NCBI GenBank assembly: GCA_018806985.1
Contig: JADANN010000401.1
Location: forward strand, 2,294,001-2,358,000
DNA length: 64,000 nt
Source: Angiostrongylus vasorum
Lineage: Eukaryota; Nematoda; Chromadorea; Rhabditida; Metastrongylidae
Reading direction: 5' to 3'
Below are positions 24,537 to 32,332 of the stretch, one piece after another. Every line of letters begins with the position of its first letter. Within the stretch, counting starts at the first letter, position 1. A program made the position numbers and the translations under genes. The notes under the pieces are model-generated. The model was not told the origin of the DNA. It worked only from the letters and a program-made list of their open reading frames with translations, and searched no databases.

Positions 24537-25145
24537 TTACAAGATCAACGTCTTCTCAAGAAACCCACCGCTTTTTTTCACCTGTCTTCCACGTAGGAAG
24601 AATAGCCGCTCAAAGTCGCATATGGTTGACGACTGCACCACTCCACACCAACGATCGATACGAAGGTAAGGGGCGAGATCACGTGTGTTCTCGGGGCATT
24701 CCACCCTGCTACTCATTGTAGGATTTTTAGCATTTATCCAAAAAACCTCGAGGAGTTTGCGCGTTAGTGTCTTAGGATCTCGTGCGAGGATAGCGACTTT
24801 TATATCAAAATTGTCTCCGCTATGCTTTTGTATCCTATGCGTGGCTAGTGGGGTACTAAATCTTGCTTTTCGTTTACCATCCAGGTGTTCTTTTATGCGG
24901 ATACATAAAGGTGTGCCCGTTTCGCCAATATATTCGTATCCGCAATCATTACAAGAGATCAGGTGTATCGCACCTGAACTCATGCAATCACCGTCCTTGC
25001 CAAAATGGCAAATTACGCAATTTTCTGTTTCACATAGACGGTCATACAGGCGGTTACGAACTAACTGACGACGAGGAGTACCGGGTGGTAATTCTACTAT
25101 CGCAACCGATTCCTCTAGACCTGTCCTTCTTAAGCATCGTTTCAT
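24537..25145 (-). CDS. PLE GIY-YIG endonuclease domain ORF
   Basis: The longest uninterrupted coding frame in the window (202 codons). It starts MKRCLRRTGLEESVAIVELP and contains a Cys-rich segment (CETENCVICHFGKDGDC, then HLISCNDC) typical of the region just before GIY-YIG in these elements. The endonuclease core is GYEYIGETG with CIRIKEHL about 8 residues later, supplying the YIG box and the conserved Arg. It ends with the conserved EVFWINAKNP stretch and a divergent tail. GIY-YIG domains cut target DNA for insertion. The ORF is a fragment of a longer RT-EN polyprotein and starts at an internal Met, so independent expression is doubtful. Confidence 0.8.
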   Translation of the reverse strand: MKRCLRRTGLEESVAIVELPPGTPRRQLVRNRLYDRLCETENCVICHFGKDGDCMSSGAIHLISCNDCGYEYIGETGTPLCIRIKEHLDGKRKARFSTPLATHRIQKHSGDNFDIKVAILARDPKTLTRKLLEVFWINAKNPTMSSRVECPENTRDLAPYLRIDRWCGVVQSSTICDFERLFFLRGRQVKKSGGFLEKTLIL

Positions 25146-25649
25146 AGCTATACTTCATCGCTAATGAATGGCAGCATAAACGGGATTTTCTTTTGGCCAA
25201 GTGTTTGGTTTTGAGGGCGTTGCTCTCCTTCTAAACTTATCTCGTGGGGTTACTACTTCGTAGCCATTGGAGATGGCTATTTACCGAGCCAAGTCGCGCG
25301 ATTCCTCCTTTAGTTCCCTCTTCGTGCACATGGTTCAAAACATATTCCTCGCAATCGCCCTCTTTTTATTTGAAGGATGGAAGAAAGGAAATGAACGAGG
25401 ACGTTTTTGTTACTTGTGCACTTTTTTTTTACTTGGTTTTGGTACCACTTTGTCATATAACCGCTACATGATAAGTTCACTTGAACTTTAAGAAATGGAA
25501 GCCAGTTCTCTTTTGGTTTCTGCCGGGTGAACTTGATGTACTCAGACTGGTCATTCAATAATTCAAAGCATTTGTCCATCTCCTTTTGAGTGGAGAGAAT
25601 GACAAAACAGTCATCTTGAAGCTATAGCTTTATCCGTCTCTGACGCGTG

Positions 25650-26570
25650 CCAGTATTCCTCAGAGGGCTACTTCAGCACCTGCTGGTGAGACACGAAGTG
25701 ACAAAATTTGGACAAAGGTCCTTTTTTTGAGCGGTTCATTTATTTTAACGGCAAGAAGGTAACAAGTGATAAAGTGACAGTTTCTGCCCTAGTATAGGGT
25801 TAATCTCAGTTAATCTTCCGGATAAAAAGGGAACGTTGAGCATCTTTTCAGTGACCTTGCTTAGAAAATATTTAAAAACCCTTTATCTTGTCACTACAGA
25901 GATTAGATACATCAAAAAAACCGGAAAGTAGCTCATGAACCGATCGTTTAGTTCGTAAAAAGAAAGACGAAGAAGGCAAATGAAGAGATAACAAATTGAG
26001 ACGATTGCAAATCCACCCTGGCGTGACGCTATATATGAGCTCGATCACTGCTACTGTCGTGAAATACATTCTCGAGAACTTCATGAAGAAAACCAACGTT
26101 ACAACTGCGGAGAGCTTTTAGATTTAGAGAACAAGCTGACTATAAAGGATATAACTTTTATTTATGAACATTACAACTATTCGCAATAGAAAAACCTAAA
26201 ACACCAGAAAGCTCCCCTATTGTCTAACGTGTCCAATACCTTAACGGTATTTCGAACAGTGAATGCATCAGATCTTAATGAATCCCCCACCAACTGTAGA
26301 CATTTCTAGGAGGGTTAAAGTAAGACAAATTTAATCCGAGTTGTAAGAATAGCCAAAAAGCCAGCCTTAAGGGAAGAACGATGTAAAAACGAAACCTAGG
26401 ACGTAAAAAGCTAGCAAAATGTGCTGAATTAATCCAAGACCCGATAAGTCAACCTAGTTCAAAGCACGTAGAAAACGGTGACACCACAATCATCAGCTTA
26501 TCTAAAGAAAATTTGCATCTTACAGATCCTCTTGTTAGTATAATCATCTCATAGTGGACTAAGAAAGTAG
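25650..26570. other. non-coding interval
   Basis: No convincing open frame and no family match on either strand. The 74-codon minus frame at 25872-26096 has no splice support. Confidence 0.4.
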
Positions 26571-26587
26571 GATATTAATTCAAAATG

Positions 26588-26884
26588 CGATGTTTTTCTT
26601 CAACAAGCAGACACGAGGTTGTTATTATAGATTTATTAGGATACAATAGCTGACATTTCAGCGGTTTCGCCTTCTTCAGAGCCGTTTATTTGTTGTAAGT
26701 ATTTAAGTTAGTTGATGGATAGCAGCAGCACAGAGTAAAAACATGGCCGATAACAGTTATCGGCCGCCGAAACGTCAGCTATTGTATCCTAATAAATCTA
26801 TAATAACAACCTCGTGTCTGCTTATTGAAGAAAAGCATCAAATTATCAATCAATGCCGGGGTTAACAGAAAGTCGGTCTTGGGA
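26588..26884 (+). mobile_element. complete ribozyme foldback element (non-autonomous PLE derivative)
   Basis: A 297-bp element flanked by the identical 14-base repeat ATTAATTCAAAATG (26574-26587 and 26885-26898). Inside are two 65-bp inverted arms, 26590-26654 and 26774-26838, differing at two bases. Each arm contains AGACACGAGGTTGTTATTAT or its complement. A complete antisense hammerhead-like motif (26648-26683) sits at the inner edge of the left arm, and a sense 3' half (GCCGAAACGTC AGCT, 26767-26780) at the inner edge of the right arm. The element ends with the PLE tail GGTTAACAGAAAGTCGGTC. There is no ORF. The duplication fixes the insertion boundaries. Confidence 0.75.
26648..26683 (-). 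ncRNA. hammerhead-like motif in foldback element
   Basis: Minus strand: GGCT, CTGAAGA, A, GGCGAAACCGCT, GAAATGTC, AGCT. The CTGANGA box, GAAA and GTC triplet are all present, and stem I GGCT/AGCT has one G-T-type mismatch. It lacks a closed stem III: ATGT is followed directly by C. Like other short-stem-III hammerheads it would be expected to work as a dimer, if at all. Confidence 0.55.
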
Positions 26885-27618
26885 ATTAATTCAAAATGGT
26901 TTATAACAAGGTAGCAAGTGTATAGATTACATTTAGCCAGTTATAGATATGGGTAGTTATTTGGATAATTATCTGTCACCCATAGCCTCGGTAATCATCG
27001 AGAAATTAAGCCGGTGCCATAAATTCCATTCTTCCCCATCGCTTATTAGAAGTGCTCAAGACGCTTCCCAGTTTCATTAGTAGAAGTGCCAAACATCACA
27101 CTTTTGCTATGATGGTCCTTTCAAGCTCCTTTCACGTTGTTAGTAAGGGTGTCGCCGTCAATAGCTCACTTGGCTCCACTGTTACATAGGTTTACTTCAG
27201 GCAGGGCTTCTGAATGGAAATGTTGAACTCCTTCTCACTTTGGATGACTGTTCTGCCACGATGAATCTCCACTATAGCGCACAGTTCAACATTCGAAGGC
27301 ATCACTCAGATGTGATTAGGTGTTAAAGCATTGTGCTCTGGAGAAGAGAGTTAACAACATGGAATCAAGTGGTACATATGATCGGCAGTGTTTTTAATAA
27401 TTAGGTGACCAACGTGATATTTCTCCTAAGAAGTACAGGTTCCTCAATGGAATTGAATTTGTGAACTTAAACGGTGCAAAAAAGGTGGTCACAGTGCTCT
27501 TGGCTTATGGTTAATGTGATTTTTAAGCTTTAAACATTAATAACAACCTCGGTATGACTGACCAATAAGTATTCTTTCTTTGAGAAGCTTACATGAGGCT
27601 GATAAGTAATGTTTATTT

Positions 27619-27657
27619 TCGCTAATGTTTTGACCTTTTCGTCTTTCTCAGAGCTTA
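27619..27657 (-). ncRNA. hammerhead-like motif, left arm of palindrome
   Basis: Minus strand: AAGCT, CTGAGAA, AGACGAAAAGGTC, AAAACATT, AGCGA. Both conserved boxes carry substitutions. Probably inactive. Confidence 0.4.
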
Positions 27658-27929
27658 TGATCCGAGTCGATGTCCAGAGCCGTTCGTGTTCTCGAAGTGG
27701 TGCCTTCGTAGTTGCATCGAGGCAGATATTCTTTAGTGAAGCATCTCCCAAACGAGGCGTGCTCATTCGGCGATGCCCTTTTATATAGGACGGTTGTTAT
27801 GGTCAAAAGGGCATCCTCGGATGAGTATACCTCATTCGAGAGATGCTTCGCCAAAGAAGATCAGGATCGATGCGAAAACGAAGACACCACATTGAGAACA
27901 CGAATGACTGTGGACATCGACTCGGATCA

Positions 27930-27969
27930 TCGGCTCTGAGGAAAACGAAGACATCAAGACGTTAGCCGA
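27930..27969 (+). ncRNA. hammerhead-like motif, right arm of palindrome
   Basis: TCGGCT, CTGAGGA, AAACGAAGACATC, AAGACGTT, AGCCGA. Stem I is a perfect 6-bp match and CTGANGA is intact, but GAAA is AAGA and stem II is weakened. Confidence 0.5.
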
Positions 27970-28290
27970 AAAACAAGCATTATTTATCAGCCTCGTGTAA
28001 GTTAATTGAAGAAAGAATACATATTGATAACATATTGACAAAGGATTGTTTTTACAAGCAATGTCACGAGTCCGTTGTTACGGTTTACCTCTGTGAACTT
28101 TCACCAAAATTCAAAGTAAAGTTTGGTTACGGTCTATTGTAGAATGGCTTCTTTCTTCGAAGTCTCTCTCATTCTGTTCTTTATTCTACATCTGTCGACA
28201 GATACCATTCATTTGTATGTTGGTATAGACTTCATAAATGACTGATACCACAATAGCAAATTTTTTTCCAGATCTTCTCTCTTATCTTAT

Positions 28291-28511
28291 TTATTGGCAC
28301 AGAAATTTCCATTCTTCATTGTCTACATGCTCTAGATGCATGGAGTCTGCCAACAACGTCGTCAGTCCTTCCCATAGTATCCATATTCCATTCTCAAGCA
28401 TTTCCCTCATAATTTTTGTTGGATCTTGGATTTCTATTGCTTTCCTATCCAAGGATCCGGGACTTAAACATTGCAACGAAAGGGTTTTAATCTCCATGGA
28501 ATTCAACCATG
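28291..28511 (-). CDS. unidentified last exon
   Basis: After the acceptor CGCCATAGCAG the minus strand is open for 73 codons and ends TAA inside AATAAATAAG, which also supplies a poly(A)-type hexamer. It reads LNSMEIKTLSLQCLSPGS, later PTKIMREMLENGIWILWEGL and VDNEEWKFLCQ. Residue use is protein-like, with Leu, Glu and Trp spaced as in a helical domain. I do not recognise it. Upstream minus-strand sequence to 29.2 kb is interrupted by stops, and a scrap near 29.0-29.2 kb (ERRMEAILRPKYVL) may belong to the same gene or to a transposon. Confidence 0.3.
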
Positions 28512-28514
28512 CTG

Positions 28515-29417
28515 CTATGGCGATCCTTTTTTCGTGGATGAGAACAGTTTAACGTGGACAAGACCTTTCGCATCAATGTCACATATTGTTTGCTTCTAGT
28601 GTTTAAAATTCTATCTTTGCTTTCAGTCCGACGATCCCTACATGTTAATGAATACCTCTTCCAGGGAATCCTCTGATCCATTTCTTATCAGCAGTGTTAA
28701 GAATCTTCCAGTCTTTAACTGATGTAGCTTTCCTTTACTTTACTACGGACGAATTTGCATTGAATCAAGTATAAAGAAATTACATTATTCCTTACCTGAT
28801 TCACTCATTCTAGACGGAACATTTGCACACTACCGTCTCCTGTTCGATTTTACAACTCTCCACATCACTTTACATTGTCAGCTTTTCTCGTCAATTTTAA
28901 TGCTACTTCTTCGTAACAGTTCTACTTCTTGTTCATTCTATCACTACTTCTTAGCTTAGAAGTTTACTGGAAGTGGAAACTGCTTGTCGTCTTGATTTTC
29001 CTCTCATTAGCTTTCATGACTTGTTTGAGGTAGACGTACGGGCCATCTCCTTTTCGCTGCTCCCCTATTCGTACCGTCCATGAACGACTTTTGCGTCATT
29101 GACTCCAAATATTTCCTGTCTCAGTTATCTATTTTTTGTACTGGTTTTTCCACAAGAACATATTTGGGACGTAGAATTGCTTCCATTCTACGCTCTATGT
29201 TACCGGTAAGGATGTAGACTAGCTATCCCAAGAATGTTAGTTGGTTATGCTTGGTAAGCACTCGGCAGGTAACGTAGATGTAACAACTTCAAGCAAACTG
29301 AAACAACAACAAGGTGACAAATTCTGGTACTACTATACTTTCGATCAAGCAGGTACTGAATCTTATTGGGCAAAATTACGTAGAGTGTTATCTACCGGAT
29401 CAGGTCTTTAGGTGACT
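28515..29417. other. interval without a supportable gene
   Basis: A minus-strand open stretch at about 29120-29210 (NIERRMEAILRPKYVLVEKP) is followed by a stop and a second stretch (SFMDGTNRGAAKRRWPVRL). No splice sites join them convincingly. The rest is non-coding. Confidence 0.25.
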
Positions 29418-29744
29418 CTATATGCGTACTACACTACCAAAGAAATTCCTTATATAAGGGGATTGATTTACTCCTAGGGTTAGACGACATGTGACAGGGT
29501 AAAGCGCAACGCAATCTACTAGTAAGCATTTCTCGTTGTGAATAGCAGAAACGAAGGGTCCTATTCTCCAGACACCGGAAAATTGGCCATCTATACTTAC
29601 AACCCAATCATGTGAGCCTGATGATACAAATTCTTCCTTACAGGCTTCTAGAAGACGAGTTAAACATTTCAGGGAAGTCATTATAAACGGGGCATAAACG
29701 ACTATAATCCGGCAAATTGTTCCAAAGCTAAACTCGTTCAGCAA
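29418..29744 (-). pseudogene. possible RTE endonuclease (EEP) relic
   Basis: The minus frame begins with FGTICRIIVVYAPF, resembling the IxxVYAP strand of exonuclease-endonuclease-phosphatase domains that head RTE elements, and later has GPFVSAIHNEKCLLVDC, comparable to the spaced NExGxxLxDF region. The catalytic GDFN box appears as SIDGQFSG, so the key Asn is lost. Only the middle of a domain is seen and no RT follows within 1 kb. The alternative is an unrelated chance ORF. Confidence 0.25.
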
Positions 29745-29886
29745 ACAATGAGTTCACCCATTATCCCCACAGAGGATTAAGCCCTTAATCTTCCTGCCGT
29801 TCTTGAATTAACAGTAGTTTTACTTGCAAACAGCATCCCTCATCTTTTATCCGTCATACGCAGATATCCAGGCGAAACTCCACATC

Positions 29887-30274
29887 TTACGGACTGCCCT
29901 TATTTTGTTGGTGCGAAATAGGTAAAAGTTGTCGCTGTTGTTGCTGTTGTTCGATGGCTGACGTTCCGACAATTTCGCCTTCCTCAGAGCCGTGTTGTTG
30001 CAAGTGGGACTCCATTCCCCACCCCACTCCACAATCGCCGAAACGTCAGCCATTGAACAACAATAACAACAACAACAACAAGGACAACAACAAAAACGAC
30101 AAGAACAAAAAACGACAAGACAGCAGCGACAACAACAACATCAAAAACAACAACAACAACAGCGACGGCGACGACCTATGCCGACCTCGCGTCGGTTCCA
30201 CAAGATCATTTCATAAGAACGTATAAATATACAAATTATTTTTGCCGTTTTGTAGAAAGTCGGTCTATTGAGAT
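29887..30274 (+). mobile_element. ribozyme foldback element with CAA-repeat arm
   Basis: Flanked by AAACTCCACATC (29875-29886) and AAATTCCACATC (30275-30286), a 12-base duplication with one mismatch. The left arm carries a short TTG tract and an antisense hammerhead-like motif (29956-29991). The right side starts with a sense 3' half (CGCCGAAACGTC AGCC, 30036-30051), then (CAA)n to about 30165, CCGACCTCGCGTCGG, and the tail TAGAAAGTCGGTCTATTGAG. The layout is the same as at 26588 and 31881. The 90-codon Asn-rich ORF here is CAA-repeat translation. Confidence 0.65.
29956..29991 (-). ncRNA. hammerhead-like motif in foldback element
   Basis: Minus strand: GGCT, CTGAGGA, A, GGCGAAATTGTC, GGAACGTC, AGCC. 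Stem I GGCT/AGCC pairs perfectly and CTGANGA and GTC are intact; GAAA is GGAA and stem II is weak. Confidence 0.55.
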
Positions 30275-30777
30275 AAATTCCACATCGCTAGCACGAATTT
30301 GTCATTGGAGCACGATTTTGAGCCGACCTGGTGACCATGATCAACCCCATTTACCAGTTGTGCTTTACCATCCGTATCGATGTTTCTAGTAAGATATCCG
30401 TCTTAGTTTGTTGATATCCCTCGAATAACACCTTGATCTCATCTCATTTTCAATTCTATATAGCGCAATTCAGTTAGTTTATCGTCACTTTGTTACAGCA
30501 ACAACGTGAATATATCAGGTGTTTTTTGCTTCTTGAGAAATCTCTACGAGTTTACGTTCCTTTAGAGGGTTCACACAACCAGGTCGTGGGGAGGTTTTAT
30601 TTGGTTCTAAGGTACTTATGTCTCTAAGGGATGTACATTATTTGCTTAGCGAAACATTGTGCTGAATCGCAACAATCTGGGAATCGTCATACTGTTTTTC
30701 AGAGGAGAACAGCTTACGGCAGTAATAGTAACAGTAGTAGTAACAATTGGTTAATAGTATTATAATAACCATAATGT

Positions 30778-30910
30778 TGCTAAGATATTTGCAAAACTCC
30801 AGACTGGTGGTGTCGACAGTGGGGACCGAACACGCTATTACGCTTTCCAGGGGCTAACGCGCTCACCACCACACCACGCGTGTCCTTCGTTTCCCTTGTT
30901 TGTCAGCCAT
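30778..30910 (-). mobile_element. tRNA-derived SINE-B
   Basis: TGCTAAGATATTTGCAAAAC, GGGGACCGAACACG (B-box complement), CTTTCCAGGGGCTAACGCG and CACCACCACACCACGCG (A-box complement). Same order as the copies at 19322 and 54548. Confidence 0.6.
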
Positions 30911-31019
30911 ATGGTATTATAATAGTAATAACGATAACATCGGTATGTAATAATGGCAACAGTGACCGTCGCAAGGGAAATAGTTATATAATTGAGTACA
31001 TGTGAGTGGACCCAACCGG

Positions 31020-31430
31020 TCTTTGCAGTTATACTTGGATACTTGGATGGCCCTGCCTTCACTGGTTGTGCAGGCTCTAGCATAATTTCCATTTTCCGGA
31101 GATTTGCTGGCTTAGCCATTGTGTTTCCCTGAGGTCCCGAGATTAGCGTAGCGGATTAGTCAAAGTCTTCCACAGGCCGTCACCACCACAGGCAGTCGCC
31201 GCTCTTGTGGATCAGGGAGATTTGCCACCATGTGGCTAGTTTGGTACCAGGACGGTGGTGGGTCCTGGTATCGGTTTACTTTTTGGCTGGGCTTCCTAAT
31301 AGAAACGACGGACTCCTCAGCTTGGGAGGGCCTACTGGGGAATGAATCCCCCCCCACTGTAAATCGCAGCCCGACACCCAGGAATACCCAGCCACGATGA
31401 GGCGCTAAACTTCATGTTGGGAGGCTTGCA
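31020..31430 (+). repeat. repeat family D, long copy
   Basis: Matches 58553-58930 over nearly its whole length: TACTTGGATGGCCCTGCC, CACTGGTTGTGCAGGCT, TTTAGCCATTGTG-like GCTTAGCCATTGTG, CAGGGAGATTTGCCACC, GGTGGGTCCTGGTATCGG, CTCAGCTTGGGAGGGCC, and CAGCCCGACACCCAGGAA. The highest GC of any repeat here. No ORF on either strand is conserved between copies, so it looks non-coding. Confidence 0.65.
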
Positions 31431-31929
31431 CTCATACATATTTGAAAGGTGCTGACCGCATTATTTACCAGCTCCGACAGCTTTTAGTGGGTGATAACAA
31501 CTTATAATAGTAACCATAGCTAGAGTGATGAGTACTAGCAACAATAGGAGTTGAACATGGAATACAGTGGTGTCGACCGACCCAGGTTACGTTCGCGGTC
31601 ATGCGTCTCTTTGTTAAGTATGTTAAGTAAAACTTCATTACTTCGTTGTCATGCCAGATGAATTCCGGTGTTTGTGATGGACTTTGCATAGTTCATGGTG
31701 TATATTCAACTGATTACTGAACATTCTGGCCAGGAACTCTCAAAGAACGAAGGTTGGTTTCATTTAAAGATTGTTCTCGTGCTGAAAATTCAGTGCTACT
31801 AATACGCTCGTTACTTGTTATTAGATGTTTTCGTTTATGTATTTCATGGTGACGATCTAGTTCCTTAACATTTCAGTTATTTGTTCTTATGAACTGATCT
31901 TGCTAAGCTGATGGGAGGTTGGTATGAGT

Positions 31930-31935
31930 TGTCGC

Positions 31936-31975
<40 letters not shown>

Positions 31976-32120
31976 ATTGTTGTTGTTGTAGCCGTTTTTG
32001 TTGTTGTTGTTGTTTTAGATTCACTAGTAGTAGAGTAGTCCCATTCGCAACGTCATCGCTCTGAGGAAGAAGTTGCCGGAACGTCAGTCATCGACGAACA
32101 ACAACAACAACAACAACAAC

Positions 32121-32161
<41 letters not shown>

Positions 32162-32178
32162 GCAAAAGCAGCAACAGC
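31930..32178. repeat. paired (TTG)n and (CAA)n tracts
   Basis: (TTG)n at about 31934-32013 and (CAA)n at about 32096-32172, complementary to each other and forming most of the foldback stem of the element at 31881-32301. Confidence 0.85.
32057..32088 (+). ncRNA. hammerhead-like motif in outron-side foldback
   Basis: CGCT, CTGAGGA, AGAAGTTGCC, GGAACGTC, AGTC. CTGANGA and GTC are present, but GAAA is GGAA, stem II does not form and stem I is short. If the ABHD gene is transcribed from upstream, this motif would be in its sense-strand outron. Predicted inactive as it stands. Confidence 0.45.
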
Positions 32179-32300
32179 AGCAACAAAAACGTCAACTTAT
32201 ACCGACCTCGCATCAGCTTAAGAAGATCAGTTCATAAGAAGAAATGAATAAATATATCGATTATTTATGCCGAACTTTATAGAAAGTCGGTCTTTTGAGT

Positions 32301-32332
32301 TATTTCAGTTATACTTGATTCGGTCTATAGGC
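32301..32332 (+). promoter_or_regulatory. probable spliced-leader trans-splice acceptor and 5' UTR
   Basis: TATTTCAG (ending 32308) fits the nematode 3' splice consensus. It is followed by a 24-nt leader with no donor, then the ATG at 32333. No upstream cis exon in phase is visible, so SL trans-splicing is the simplest reading. The acceptor bases ATTTCAG also occur at 31870-31876 as the other half of a target-site duplication. Confidence 0.6.

Larger units (their letters stand above)
24293..25640 (-). mobile_element. Penelope-like element (GIY-YIG type), 5'-truncated
   Basis: Minus strand, 5' to 3': end of the RT domain (MDKCFELLNDQSEYIKFTRQ, 25579-25310), a frame-interrupted linker, a 202-codon GIY-YIG ORF (25145-24537), a short 3' UTR, a hammerhead-like motif (24458-24422), and the terminal tail GGTTAATAGAAAGTCGATC ending near 24293. 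PLEs are retroelements whose RT is related to telomerase and which carry a C-terminal GIY-YIG endonuclease. The RT part is truncated and frameshifted, while the endonuclease ORF is intact. It is the clearest case here tying the ribozyme motif to a PLE. Confidence 0.8.
27566..28026. mobile_element. ~460 bp palindromic family 2 ribozyme element
   Basis: The left half reads outward on the minus strand and the right half on the + strand. Outer ends AAGTATTCTTTCTTT (about 27567) and AAGAAAGAATAC (about 28009) are complementary. Inner ends GATGCCCTTTT (27772) and CAAAAGGGCATC (27804) close on a loop of about 20 bases. Each arm carries the family 2 series CATCGACTCGGATCAT, GGCTCTGA.., TTAGC, TAAACATTA, CAGCCTC. 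Arms are imperfect, so the element is old. No protein is encoded; the ORFs here are arm translations (for example VDIDSDHRL on both strands). Confidence 0.65.
31881..32301 (+). mobile_element. ribozyme foldback element inserted at ABHD trans-splice acceptor
   Basis: A 421-bp element between two copies of ATTTCAGTTAT (31870-31880 and 32302-32312). The left arm (CTTATGAACTGATCTTGCTA, AAGCTGATGGGAGGTTGG, then TTG repeats) is complementary to the right arm (CAA repeats, CCGACCTCGCATCAGCTTAA, AGATCAGTTCATAAG). A sense hammerhead-like motif (32057-32088) sits between the arms. The end is TAGAAAGTCGGTCTTTTGAG, the common PLE/foldback tail. The duplicated target contains the TTTCAG acceptor of the gene that starts at 32333. 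Confidence 0.75.

Noticed and set aside
24685..25068. 127-codon + strand frame
   Set aside because: Exact antisense of the PLE GIY-YIG ORF on the minus strand, which carries the catalytic motifs.
29954..30226. Asn-rich 90-codon protein
   Set aside because: Translation of the CAA arm of a foldback element.
31930..32178. CRISPR-like direct repeats
   Set aside because: The repeats are trinucleotide TTG/CAA runs without unique spacers, in a eukaryotic setting.
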